Assembly: GCA_009760855.2 (NCBI GenBank)
Contig: WPIO01000016.1
Span: 1,966,001 to 2,030,000, forward strand
Direction of reading: 5' to 3'
Length of the DNA: 64,000 nt
DNA from: Cristatella mucedo
Lineage: Eukaryota; Bryozoa; Phylactolaemata; Cristatellidae
Made by a program: the position numbers and the translations under genes. Below are positions 11,848 to 24,300 of this stretch, in pieces. Numbering within the stretch: position 1 is the first letter of the stretch; every line of letters starts with the position of its first letter. The notes beneath the pieces are model-generated. The model made no database searches. It worked only from the letters and a program-made list of their open reading frames with translations, and had not been told where the DNA came from.

Positions 11848-12245
11848 AATGCATTTGTTTTGGCACCCTTAAAGAACTCGATCTCTTTCTAGGCACATTA
11901 AGTTTGCGGCAATTGTATGTCGTCTGCTGCAAGCCTCCTTCGGCCCCTTCATTATAATAGTTTGCCTCTCGAAACAATTCTTTAGCCTCCTCGCCGGAAA
12001 GAATGGCCTCTGAATCGGGGGCACTATGGCCCGTCGCCCGCTGATGAGCTCTCGGGTCTCCTCATTATAGAAATCGGCTGCGGCGGCCATTTTTCTATAG
12101 CCTTAAGCTGCGCCAGGAAGCCGCTGCACAGTAAGAATAATAATAAGAAGAAATTTCCATGGTGCCCTTAGAGGATTGAATCTCTTTCTATAATCTCTCT
12201 CTCTCTCTCTCTCTCTGGGTACTTTATAGATGATTTGTAGAAACC
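11848..12245 (-). mobile_element. LINE1/SINE2 3'-tail fragments
   Basis: Two short reverse pieces (about 11848-11920 and 12150-12215) share 'ctcgatctctttctaggc' and 'gaatctctttcta', the common 3' tail of LINE1 and SINE2. The second runs into a (CT)n tract. The sequence between them is unassigned. Confidence 0.55.
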
Positions 12246-12249
12246 ATTA

Positions 12250-13089
12250 CCAAATGATCGGTGGTAACATCCTGGGGCTAATGTCAATGATATTTAGCAA
12301 AGAGAAACAATGATAACAACGGTATTTAACAAAGAGAAACGCTGCATCTGGGCAAGAATAAATCAGCGAATCAAACGAAGCGCAGCCACCCGTGCGCGCA
12401 ACGCTGCTGCTTGACAGACACCTCTCCGAAGCAAAATGCATGCCGATGACGTAACCGCGCCTAGAAAGTGAATCGGTCCGCTCGGAGAGTCGGAGGCCGG
12501 CGGCGCCGGGCCGGCGTCTGTGGAAATACGCCTGAGAGGAAATACGTCGTCAGCACTCTCCTAGACGCCCGCGGGTCATTCAAAGGCAACGGTCGCCTCA
12601 CGGAAAACGCAGCCCGAAGCTGAGGCTGCGCCATCCCAGAAGGCATTAATTAGCCCGATCTGAAAGAGACCTCAATAGACTCGGCCTCTGCCTCCTCCTC
12701 CTCCTCCTCCTCAGGAGAGCGCCTCGAGGAGTCGGCACACCGATGGCTCGCCGCCAGGACGCCGCTATAGACCGATCGAGCAGGAAATCGGTAGTCGTCA
12801 TTTGCGTGAGCCGGAAACGAGGCGTCGCCGCAGGCGCACCGCCCATCAGGCCGCCCGTCTGAAACGCTCACCGTCACAGAACGCCTTCTAAGAACGCACG
12901 GCCTGCCAAAAGCGCACGCCACGTTACCGACACGAGTGCGACACGCCACGCCCAGCAGCCCTTTAAAGCGCCGCCTGGAATCGCGGCACTAGTTCCACCG
13001 AGAGAGCGACGCTCTGAGGCAATCCAGCCTCTCCGCGGCCACGAGAAGAGGTAGTACCAGGCGTCCTGCGGGGTGGGGCTAAAATGATC

Positions 13090-13124
<35 letters not shown>

Positions 13125-13960
13125 TTGCTTCCTGGTAAGCCTTATGCAGCGGGTGGGGTGGGCGGGGGTTAAAGGCCGCCACAGGCCAGCTCTCGCTTCG
13201 CGCGGCCGACATAGTGCCTACGCAGAGGACCGCTCGGTTCTCGCTGGGAGCTCTCAGGCTGGCTCCGAGGCGAGATCCTGCCGTCCTGTGTGGCGGCTTT
13301 GTGGAATCACAGAAGGAGACACGTGCGTGCATACGCGCATACATCCCACCGCCTTCTCCCCTCTGACCCGCAGCACCCTGGTCTCCGAGAGAACTGCAGC
13401 GAAGCGAAAGCGCTGTACGGCTGAGACGCGGTCGCACTAATCTCTACGGAAACTGATAAGATGGAGGCGCACGACTTGAAGCGGGGCAGAGCTTGCAGAA
13501 TGCATGTGGTACCGGCGGAGCGGGCTGCCTCAACTGGATGGTCGACAGGACCGCTGCGCCGCTCGTAGCAGACCGTCGATGCGATGAGCTAAGGGAAGGG
13601 CTACCCCAACTACAACGTATCCTCGTCCTTGAGGAAAATTTGACAACAAGAAATTATATATTAAAAACGAGGCACCTTCAACTAGATAGGAATGCAGAAT
13701 CTAAGGGTAGCTTTAACCGCGAACTGGCGACACTCCGAACGAGAACGAGGGCGGCTCAAAAGATGCCTCCGCCCGGAAGTGACCACATCGGACGGTCTGT
13801 GCTTTCGAGAATATCATCCAGGTAGCAGCTCACCAGTAAAGACAAATAATTCTAGCCATTAGTTTTCTTCTTTTATTTGCAGAAACATTCTGGCTGCATC
13901 GCACGACATGTCACGTGACAGCCTCGGTCCTGTAAGTCAACGTAGTCACATGACAAGCAA
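12250..13960. other. GC-rich intergenic sequence upstream of the V-ATPase G gene
   Basis: Composition rises and triplet tracts appear: (CTC)n at about 12684-12712 and (GGC)n at about 13090-13125. Long frames here are Arg/Pro-rich by-products of these tracts. The 3' end, next to the start codon at 13963, is the likely promoter and 5' UTR of the downstream gene. A pyrimidine-rich acceptor-like 'tcttcttttatttgcag' ends at about 13882, which could mark a 5' UTR intron. Confidence 0.4.
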
Positions 13961-13962
13961 CC

Positions 13963-15374
13963 ATGGCCAGCCAGTCGCAGGGTATACAGCAGCTCCTCGC
14001 TGCCGAAAAACGAGCGGCGGAGAAGGTCGCTGAAGCCAGAAAGCGTAAGTATAAGGCAGGGTTGGATTGCACTGAAGTATTGGCAGCTCCGTAATATTTT
14101 ACCGCCAGCAATCGACTCGTGCAGCGCTGCGCCGTAATGCCACTCGACAACTGTCGCCGGGCTATCCCTTTCCTGACTAGATAATACCGGTACGAATTGG
14201 CGTGTACCAATGCCTCAGCCGGTCTCGGCGACCTAGATAGCGCTCAGCTTGGAGGCTGTGACTGAAAATTGTCCTCTAGTTTTATGTGGAGTGGCTCGAA
14301 ACGTGCTCGACTGGACAGCGTTTCGATCGCCAGACGGAGAGAGCGCCAGACGCGCGCCCGTCTGTGCCGTAGTCTGATTTTTGGATCCTCCCCTTCGCGC
14401 TCATCTTCGCGCTCATCTCGCACCGGTATCTCATCTCATCTCATCATCATCTTCGTGCTCATCTGGCACCGGGCGGCCTCGGCTAGCACGATCTCGCACG
14501 ATATTGCAAGCATGTCCACGAAGTCAAGCGGCCTCGGCCGGCGTGCTGGATCGCGATGCTTGATGTCCCGCTCGTGCTCCCGGCTCACTCGGCTGCCGTG
14601 CTCTCTACGTGCAGGCAAAGCGAAGCGACTCAAGCAAGCGAAGGATGAAGCACAGGCCGAGATCGATGCCTACAAGAAGGAAAGAGAAAATCAGTTCAAG
14701 CTGTACGAAAGCCAGGTACGAGAGCCCGCGACGCTCGCTTCGCGCTCGATTGAATCCGCGCTGCGTCCCTTGCGGCGTCCCGTGTGGGCTAACCACGCCA
14801 CGCAGGAAGCTTATATTTGAGCTATTTGAGCCGGGGCCTGGGGACCTGTGATTAGCGGCATAGTGCTGGCAGCGTCAGCTCGCACGCCGTCCTCGATGTT
14901 CGCCCAAACTTCGCGAAGGGGTGGGAGAGGGCCTACTATGCTCAAGCAAATTATGCGCCGACACGACCCCAAGGCTCCTGGTGATGGGTGACGTCTAGAA
15001 GTCATGTCACAAGAAACTTGCATCGGATTTTTGTTAGACGATCGCCTGTGCTTGCCATGGGTAAAGCCCTGTCGCCCTCAGAAATCTTCCAGATACCAAT
15101 GAGCAATGCCCTGTCACTGCCTGCCATCGTTTAAGCGAGTGTGTGGGCTTCACGGAGCCCGTCATTATCACACAGCCGGAGAATGGCAAACAGTGGACGA
15201 GCCTGGGTGACCAATCGTGCTGCCTCGCTTGCCTGTGACCGTTCGATGGCTTGTCAGCTAACCCTGTCACCTTTCATTGACCGTGGTCTTGCTTTCGTTT
15301 GAGTGTGTGAAGGGAACTTAAACGCATCTCATGGTCTCTTGTTTCTGTCTTGGTCTCTCTTCTCTGCTTGTCTT

Positions 15375-15410
<36 letters not shown>

Positions 15411-16806
15411 TCTTTTTCTCACTGGAAGTATTTATCTATCTATCTATCTAAATGCCTATGCCTTGCCTGCCTGTCCGCCTCATCCTCAGATCTCTAGGCA
15501 TGTCAGCAAATGTTAGCTTGTCAACGGGTAGTAATCTTGTGTTAGTTATAACTGATGGGTCTGTAGACTTAGTACCGAAAGGATCCTTAGTACGAGCCAG
15601 GTGGCTTCCCAGTAAATCATCTCTTCCAGTGTTTGATAGATACTCGAGCTCAAAGCCATGGCCTCCAACTGTAAAGAGCCGTAGTTTTCATACATTCGGT
15701 CTGCCAACTGATGCCACTGGTGGTGGCCAGATGTGGGAAACACTGCAATGAAGTCGGTGCTCTTTTTGTCAACTAATTTCTTGCTTGCTACATAAATAAA
15801 GATCCTAAATCCTGGCCGACCTTCCACATACCACGGTATACAGGCAGATCACGATACACGACCAATTGATCGGTCTGACCTGTGTGCGTATGTCATAGAC
15901 CTGCATTATCCGAGTGCGCATGTGAGCAGCATGTTTGAAGACCCTCATTCGGGTCTCTAGAAGTGCTTAGAGTACACGTGATCAAGCTGTGTTTGGTGAA
16001 TGGCTAATCTTCCACCGGAAACCTTACGGGTAGAGTGCTTGCGTTTTCACTTGCCGTGGACTTGGTCAGCCGATTTTTACACTTATGTGGTAGCTACTAA
16101 CATCGTCAGCGAATGTCGGCATCTGACTTAATCAACGTCGCATGTCTTGCAAATGGTGCTGCTGTACTACCGTACCTTGGACCGACTGCTGCATAGCGTA
16201 GATGCCAGTCGGTCAAGGTTTTAGTTTCTGGTCTGATACTAGATATCTCGTTTTCATGCTCACGTCAGTGCTATGCAGCACAAGCTATTCAAATAGTTTT
16301 AAGGCTGTTCTCACCCAATTCCTTGATCTGCTGATCGTTGCCGTTACCTGGAGGGGAATGCACCTAACCTAGCCGTGGCCATCCGTGCCCATCGGTTTTC
16401 GGGGCAATCAATTTTTGCAGCTCCAGTTTATTTTACTTTGAATTTTTTCTTTTAAGCTTAATTGGAGTCGCCATATGTGATTGAACGTTGATTCCCACGC
16501 TTACTGCACCTGACTGCTGTATTTGCGCACGGATCCTGTCAGTGTGCTCAAGAGCTGCATTGGTAGCAGACCGGAGAAAGTAGTGGTGACTCCACAAACA
16601 CTCGATGATGACAGCTTCGTGGCGCTGCATGCTTTCTTTAGGTCCTTGGCAGCAAAGACGATATGGCCAACAAGATTGACGAGTCGACACAGACGAAAAT
16701 AGCCGAAATAAATACACGTGTGAACAAATACCGCGAGGAGGCGCTGAGGTCTCTGCTGAATATCGTGTATGACATCAAGAGCGAGATGCACATCAACTTG
16801 AAGTAA
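13963..16806 (+). CDS. ATP6V1G: V-type proton ATPase subunit G
   Basis: This is subunit G of the V1 sector. With subunit E it forms the peripheral stalk that holds the catalytic head against the membrane rotor, so the pump acidifies organelles. Three exons, 13963-14044, 14615-14715 and 16642-16806 (stop TAA), join in phases 1 and 0 to give 115 aa, close to the usual 115-120. The N-terminus [20 protein letters not shown] and the [14 protein letters not shown] helix are hallmark family sequence. The protein is almost all charged coiled coil with no membrane segment. The last exon starts VLGSKDD, matching the family's linker position. The start has a strong context (caaccATGg). Donors are GTAAGT and GTACGA; acceptors end gtgcag and ctttag. 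Intron 2 (1.9 kb) holds CT and TATC microsatellites. A possible ATTAAA poly(A) signal lies at 17062-17067. The gene is convergent with PRPF38B. Identity is very secure. Confidence 0.97.
15368..15452. repeat. (CT)n and (TATC)n microsatellites in V-ATPase G intron 2
   Basis: About 36 bp of CT repeat is followed closely by a TATC run. It lies in the intron between exons 2 and 3 and has no effect on the coding sequence. Confidence 0.85.
16174..16218. repeat. Imperfect inverted repeat in V-ATPase G intron 2
   Basis: 'accttggaccgactg' and 'cagtcggtcaaggt' pair across a short loop, with one unpaired base. It may form a hairpin in the intron. No family assignment. Confidence 0.5.
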
Positions 16807-17188
16807 AATGTTTCACTGCCCGACGACGGCGACTTGGCGATTGGAAACGTTGGCTCGTGCGACCCAGAAACCATCGCGTAGCTGGCACGTGTGGTCTCCA
16901 GGTTTCGACCTGAGTCAGCCTTCGTGCTGCTGTTCGCCATTCCACGGCTATTGGGTGTAGCTCTATAATGCTGTAGCACCCGTGTCGCAGTCGGCAAGTG
17001 CTTACCTACTAGTGCCGTCTGTTATGGAACGGTTATCGTTGTCAGTGTCAGTTAGTGAGCAATTAAATTCTATTCTGTAGGGTATTCTTGTCAAGCTTGT
17101 GTCATGACCATAAGGTTGGGCCGCTTGCTTATTAAACTGCTTAACTAAAACTGAAGCTTTTCTTTCTTTATCGCAATCGTCTTGTAGG

Positions 17189-17339
17189 TTGTCTTGTAGT
17201 TGGAGGATCTTGTCTTGTAGTTGGAGGTTGTCTTGTAGTTGGAGTCTTGTAGTTGTTCGTCTTGTAGTTGGAGGAGGGGGTGGCCAGGTAAATTGCCGCC
17301 GTTGGCTGCAATGCAACCTGGCCACCCCCTCCTCCAACT
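17189..17339. repeat. Tandem repeat fused to a 24-bp perfect inverted repeat
   Basis: Units of 'tcttgtagttggag' type repeat several times from 17189 to 17275. The last unit becomes the left arm (17266-17289) of a perfect 24-bp inverted repeat whose right arm is 17316-17339, with a 26-nt spacer. It lies between the convergent 3' ends of V-ATPase G and PRPF38B. Confidence 0.8.
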
Positions 17340-17344
17340 GGCCA

Positions 17345-18729
17345 TTGCCGATGCCTGTGAATCGTTAGCTTGCCGTTTGTTTCAACTGGCAAGCTAGTCG
17401 GAGAATGTGGTCGAGCAAGCATCCGCTGGACAATGTCCACATTATACACATTCAGTTGAGACCGAAGTTGCCTCTGGCGATGCTGTTGTGAAACTCCCTA
17501 GGCATTGGACTAACACCCATGGGTAAGGCGACTTGCACTTCACCCAGGTCGTGAGTTAGTGGGCAATTTTCTGTTACCCACTGCTAACTGAAAATGGCAA
17601 ATTTATCACCAGTTCCACCCCACCCCGAGTTCTTCCGATGGTTTCATTTGGTTGCTGGCTACCAGTAAATCCCAGCCAGTCAGCAGCCACATTAGTACGA
17701 CCTTGATTTCGAAGGTCGTGGGTTCAGCTCCCGATCGAGATAACGTTACTGTTAATTTCTTTCTTTGTAATGCTACACTATGCTTAGCACAGACTGTATT
17801 AAAACCTTTGCAATAGTAGTGCTAAACCTGTGTGTCGCGACACCTTTGGGGGTTAAACGACCCGACAGGGTCCGCCTAGGACCATCGGAAAACACGCACT
17901 TCCACATCTTGTATACAATAATTTTATGGTTGGGGGTCGCTACAACATAAGGAACTGTATAAAAGGGTCGAGGAATTAGGAAGGTTAAGAACCACTGCTT
18001 TACAAGTTCCATTCAGGTGCTAGGCCGACAAATGTCTTAATTCACACGGATTTAAGTGGTCAGTTCCTAAAACGGAAGCCATTTGTGTTCAAAGCTAGTC
18101 TGAACAGGAGCCAAGCTACCACTGCTGCCGAAAGAGTGTTGCACATGTAAACTTGTGCCCTTTGTCGTGACTTATAGACAAAACTCTGGGCACACCACAG
18201 ACTACCTACCACCTAGTGTTTGTGCAATGCCATCATGCTTAAGGCTTGTTGCTGCTGTGTCAACAGGAAATTGAATGCTAATTTTAACCATGAAATGTCA
18301 TCTTATTTGAAATGCATACTGCTTCTGCTGTAAGAAGCCTTCCTTTAACTAGACGATGGTATGGACTTATATCACAAAAGTAATGTGCCAAAGATACTTA
18401 TTCACGAATGACTATAGCTGAACAGCCTGAAGAGCCAAGCCTTGTTTCACATTGATTGCATTTAGTAGAGCGACTGGGCAGAGGAGTAGTAGTACAACAA
18501 CGTTTACTAAACATGATATATACATACATAGATATCGTGATATATACATATATATTCTACGCTTATATAATTATATGAAATAAGCACTCAATTTCTTGAT
18601 GACAGACCTGCACACACACGGGCTCAGAGCAGAGAGCGATGGATAGCCTCTATATAGCAAGGCTATATGGTGATCATCGTCACGTGCTGCCGCAGTCTCG
18701 AATGGTCACCCGAAAGGCTGCAAATCTGG
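17345..18729. other. Intergenic gap between convergent genes
   Basis: It contains tRNA-like fragments near 17495-17560 and 17690-17760 (a B-box-like 'gggttcagctcc' next to 'cgaaggtcgt'), probably SINE relics, and an ATA-rich patch near 18515-18560. It must also hold the PRPF38B 3' UTR. No extra gene is seen. Confidence 0.45.
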
Positions 18730-19977
18730 CTAGCCTTTAGCCTGCGGAGAATCGGCAACCCGTGCCTTCGATGAGTGTCGGTGATCACTGTGTTCTCTTG
18801 ACCGGGATCTGGACATTTTCCGCCGCTTGTGTTTCTCCACAGACATGGACCTATCTCTTTCCTTCCTTTCCGACGGACTCCTCGGACCTGCACGATGACG
18901 ATCGCCTCTGTCGCGCACAGGTGAACGGCGAGAGTGGTCCTCTAGCTCTTTACTTGGCGAGTGGCGCTTATAACTTCCGGAAGTGGCAGTGCGCGCGTCG
19001 TCACGCCTCTCCCGGGAAGGTGGTCTCCTATGACCTTCTGTTGAGCCCGACTTGTGCATCTTCGTCTTATCATGTGACCTCGATCTCTTTGGCCGATCTC
19101 GAAAATCTTGATGCTTGTCTCGTGACCGAGACCTGTCTTTTCGGCTAAACGTGTCCTTGTGAGGTGACCTATCACGATGCCGATCCCGCGAACTTGACCT
19201 TCAAATATACCGGCAGCAAAATGCTCAGACGATAATCTAAATAAATAGTCATTAAGAAATGGCAAACTTCCCCCAAAATCACTCACGTCAGGGATCAGCA
19301 ATCATCATGTATTCCAAATGCACCTAATGTGACACCCATGCATGATTAATTGATATACATGATAATCAATATTGATTGTTCAGGCAGGACACTATTATTA
19401 TAATAATACATTTCTTTTGTATGGCGCCCTAAGAGAACTTAATCTCCATTCAGGCGCTTCACGTATACCTCGGGGGCTCGAGCCCACGATCTCGGCCAGA
19501 CCTTGGTCGGGGCGAGCACCTTGACCACAGGGCCAAACCAGCTCGGCGGCACTAGCAGAAGGACTTGCATTTAGCATGCATGAGGCTGTCTATACAGTGC
19601 TCAGCTCAGCTTCTTCACGCACCGTGTGGCCTTTGGGGCATGCATAACGCCTGCATGCACACACAGAGTGCAAGTTAACTTAGGTGTAAAAGTGTATTAA
19701 AACGCCTTTCGGTAGCACATTAATGACGGCCAATAAGCCACTTTAGGCAAGTAATTGGAAAAGAACGTCTGACGTTAGCTACTGTTTGAATTATCCTTAT
19801 AATGCATTCATTATTCACTAGAAGATCTGATTTACACCGCTAGATGGTGCGATACTATGCAATTCGACCCTTTCCTATCGAGGAGTCCTTGGCCCCTCTG
19901 CTTGAGACACAGAGCTACTGGCCTGACTGACATAACACGTGATATACCCTCGCAAGTCTAACAAACTCACTTTGATT

Positions 19978-20023
<46 letters not shown>

Positions 20024-21284
20024 GCGCGCACACACGCACAAAACATAAAACATCGTCATGAAACAAGCAGACACAAATGAGAAGATAGGAAATGTGATAG
20101 CAATAACTGAAAGACATAACCGTCGATGGAAACAACCAACTACAAGCACTGGGGCCTTGCAGAAACCACAACGACTTGCATCTGCTTTACAGCTAAAGCT
20201 ATGCAATATGCATGGTGATTATTTACCATTCGTACGGCAGATCTGCTGAAAAGCAGACGAAAATTTACAAAACAAAGGAAAGGCCACAAGATCCTGATTT
20301 AAATGAATGAACCTGGCCTCCCACTCCTAGCGTGGAGAGACCAGATATGCAGAAACTTGAGGCAGACAGACAGGGTTTAGATAGGCAGAAACTGAGACAA
20401 AGTCTTTAGTGAGTGTACTAGTGTTTGAATGTGCGAGTGAGGACAAGAGCATGTGTCTAAGTGAGGCAAGGGTCTTTGCTAAGCAACTTTCTAGCATAAG
20501 CTCAAGGTCCACATTGGTTTACTTTCCGCTACAGTGTGTCAGCCGGACTTATAGCATCAGCATAGCGAGATTGCCACCAAACACGGTAGCACAGCAGATA
20601 CAGCTGATATTCGTCTACGACCGAATGGAGACATGCTGGCTTGGTACGACCAGCTTTTTCACTCGCTGCAAAAGCTGCCCAGCTCCGAAAAACACGAGCC
20701 AGTTTGCACGACACGAGTTAAGGCCGAGGGCAGTTATTAGACAGCTGTGAAACCTTCTGGTGAAGCCAGGCTCGGATCCTGGTTCCCAAAACATGGCGAT
20801 ACATTTCTCTCGTGCGACAGCAATCCAGAATTTGTCCAGACGGCCACCACTATGGCGGACTACAAAAACAAAACCACAGCTACCGAGAATCTGTATCTGA
20901 AAGCAACAAGATACAAGGTTGCAAACGTAGCTGGTCTCAACACAATTACGGCTTACTCATCAGGCCAGCGATCACCACCCTGTCGATCAGGCAACAGCGC
21001 TGCAAAGTCTTCTCTTGTGCTCACTGAAAATGTGTCAAAAATCGGCTTATCTGTGAGGCAGTGCAAAGTGCGTCCATGCCGTTCTACAATACCGTGCCGA
21101 CGATCGTGATCACGTGACCCTCGTTTGCTGTTCAAGCCAATTTCTCTGGCAGAACTATAAGCTCCCACGGTCAGCAAAGACCCAGCACATGCCTTCACTG
21201 CAAACTCCCGGTCAATTGGTCGATAGGAGGCGAGCGATTCTAAACAGCGGCATGTTACATGTTACAGAAAGCAACACACACACA

Positions 21285-21317
<33 letters not shown>

Positions 21318-24300
21318 AAGCGCGTGAACACTGTAAGCAGGAGGGAAAAAATCTGCGGCCTTTTGTGCCGGTAGCTAGCAGTAGCTCTTGGACCTTGGCT
21401 GCCTTACGTGAGTGCAGTTTCACCAACCCCCTTCCCGATGCACTAGTCGCCCGACACAAAAATCAAGCTCGGCCAGAAAGGTACGTACGTCAGAAAGCCA
21501 CGAGGCAGACCACCTTAGGTGAAACATCAGCCAGCGTGCTATTTTGCACCAGCAAGTGCTCACTCACCATTGGCTAGCTAGCTAGCTAGCTGCACGGCAC
21601 CCCACGCCCTAAGACCGCGCCATGAGGGCTTCCACGCAGAAACCCTCTCAGCTCTCTCCGGTCCGTTGAGGGCTGCACTTTAACCGATCTTGCTGCGAGG
21701 CAGACGGATACTCTTAGCCGCCGGTGCTGCTGCATTTGCTAAGCTCAGCGAGCATCACGCCGCTTGCCGAGCGGCGACGGCGATCATCGCGAGATCACGC
21801 ACGCACACACACACCTGTGCCGATGCCTGTCATGCGACCGCGATCTTCGACGATGCTCTTTCGCCGAGTCGCCAGAGTGCCGAGAATGCGGAGGCGGCGA
21901 CCTGGCTGAGCTGCCGCCTCGCCGCGACTTGCGCTGCCGCTCCTTCTCGCGCTCGAGGGCTTGCCGGTAGCCGCCGCCGTCGTCCCCGCCCACTGGCTCG
22001 TCCTCGGGCCGCCTGCCGCTGGCTGGCCGCCTGCCGCTGGCTGCCTCAGGCTCCCTCCTGACGAGGGCAAGAACGAGTAGCCAACGTCTACACGTGGCCC
22101 AGCGCTCGAGCGAAAGCCGGGCAAGACTCAGGCAACATGCAAGCCGGACACGCAGATGGACGGAGAAGGAAGGAGATCCGCACACACGCGTGCACACATT
22201 GGCACACTGCGACAGACAGACAGAGAGACGAATACACACGGGGTGGGCGTGGAGACAGGCCGCAGCAGAATCAGTCAGGACTAGGGCGAGCACACACGGA
22301 CGGACGAATCGCTGTGGTCGGTCACATACTTGCCGCACTGACCTCGGCGCCTGAGATCCGGTCGGACCTGACGGCCTCTGCTGCAGACGCCCGCCGCTTG
22401 CCGCCGCCTCGTCGGCTCCGCCTCCTCCTCTGCCGCGATCGCCAACGCCTCCGCTTTCTCCGTTCTGCTCGTCGCCTCCGTACTCCTCTTCGTCTCCCGC
22501 GCCGTCGCCTCCTTCCCCTCCTGCCGCACCGCCGCCGACAGCACGGGGCGGTGGCGGCAGACCTCGCATTTTTTGGTCCAGATCCTTCTGTATGGGCACC
22601 GGTATGCGAGGGAACAGGGCCGAGTACCAGTCGAGCTTGACCAGGAATTCCCGGCACATCTCGCCGATCGTCATCACGCAGCCACCGCCGGCCTTCACGT
22701 CTATTTCCTACGACGAAGGCAGCACTCACTGGCTAAACCGCAGCATCGTGGCAGGCAGGCCCTACATGCGACAGCACGGTGTGGACGAAACGCCACATCG
22801 ATGCGGGCTTCGAGCTTCTGCGCATGCACGCCAGCCCCCCCCCCCCCCGACGCTCACGTGGCGCAGCAGGGCAGGCAGGTCGTGGCAGAAGCTCGTGCAG
22901 CTGGACTTCCCCTACATCCTAGACATCAGAGCGGACTGATTGAAGAGGGCAGCACTTCACCGAAGGAGGAGGCGCCGCAGCAGAAGCACGAGAATCGCCA
23001 TCGATCGCGGTACGAGAAATCGACAGCAGCGCCGGCAGCTGGTGGGCTCACACAGAGAGCTCGCTCGCGCCGCGAGCGCACTCGCGGCTGCTTGCTCGGG
23101 GCCGATTTAGCAGCAGGTGCACCGCTAGCCAAACGAAACTGAGAAAACTGCCGAGCTAGCGTACACAGCGCCGGCAGCTCTGCGTAACCGCTCAGCCCGC
23201 GGCACTGACCTCGTCGTCGTCCAGATACGGCTCCATCCAGTCCCACAGGTCGGGCGGCGGCTGCGTGTAGCGCACGTACATGAAGCCGAGGCCGCGTATG
23301 TAGGGCGAGTCGGAGTGATTGAGCAGGCCCGTCAGCTGCTTGCGCGTGAGCTTGAGCGTGTAGAGCTTGTACAGCAGGCAGAAGGCGCTCGACACGATGC
23401 CGCCGGCGCCGACTCCGCGCACGCCGCCGCACATGCCCGTCTGGCCCGACAGCTTGCGACTGCCCTTCTCCCACGGCTCCAGATGGGTCACCTGTCAACG
23501 ACGACGACGACGACGACGTAAGGACTCGCCAACTGGCTCTCTCGCACGTCTGCAGGCTGCTAAGGCGGCCTTCGCGCTGGCTTCAGCTGGCACTAAACAG
23601 CGAGGGGGGAGGGAGCATCTCGCGAGAGAAAAAAGTGGGCTCGCTCTCAAAGCGAGGCGCGCCGAATCCACGGCACCGGCGCACGTGTGCCACGTACGGC
23701 TAGGTCTAAATGAAACGTTCGATCGCTGGCGGTCGATGATTTCAACTTCGACTAATGTAATGTAATGTATCTCCGTCAGTAACTCCACAAAGTCACAAAG
23801 AACATGTGGGTGTTACGCAGGAGAGTTTTGTATAGCGCACTCACAGCCTAAGCGGCTTTCGGTACGAATTCGGTAGCCAACAGACTTAGTCTCACGCAAC
23901 AAAGAGAACTACTTTCGCTTGAAACAAACTTGGAACAAACTGGCGACTGAATGATTTATTCCCCCTCCACGAAGCACGCTTGCGCGATCGCCTGCGCTTC
24001 CTTAGACAGAAGCGTCTCTAGTCGCGGTTATCAAGAGCTGCCAGATTCAATGCGAGCGGCAGATTCAATGTGGGTGGGCCGTATCGCTCGAACGACGACG
24101 ACGAGAAACCGGCGCTTCGGGCGGACGACTCAGAGGGCCGAACACAAGCAATCTTAGCAGCTTGTGCAATCCACGCAGCTAATGGCACGTCGATGACTTG
24201 AAGAATGCCCAGTTCACGGCAGAAATAACCAGAGAAAACGTTTGGCACTAACAAAAAACCGCTCAAACGTTTCACTCAAACGGCAGCCATTAGCCTGCGC

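Noticed and set aside
12650-13440. Long Arg/Pro/Ala-rich frames upstream of V-ATPase G
   Set aside because: They follow from GGC and CTC triplet tracts and high GC; overlapping frames exist on both strands and no domain is visible.
13493-13825. 110-codon forward frame upstream of V-ATPase G as a gene
   Set aside because: No domain or homologous motif is visible, and the position suits promoter or 5' UTR sequence.
15546-15827. Reverse frame of 93 codons in V-ATPase G intron 2, and the forward frame 15452-15751
   Set aside because: Both look protein-like over short stretches but have no recognisable domain and overlap each other; no splice partners were found.
21784-22698. Single 304-codon reverse frame covering PRPF38B exons 3 and 4 as one exon
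   Set aside because: The middle part reads through an intron (22058-22342) with clear donor GTCAGT and a polypyrimidine acceptor, and its translation (CLHAHPVCIRLSVCLSQC) is unlike the family.
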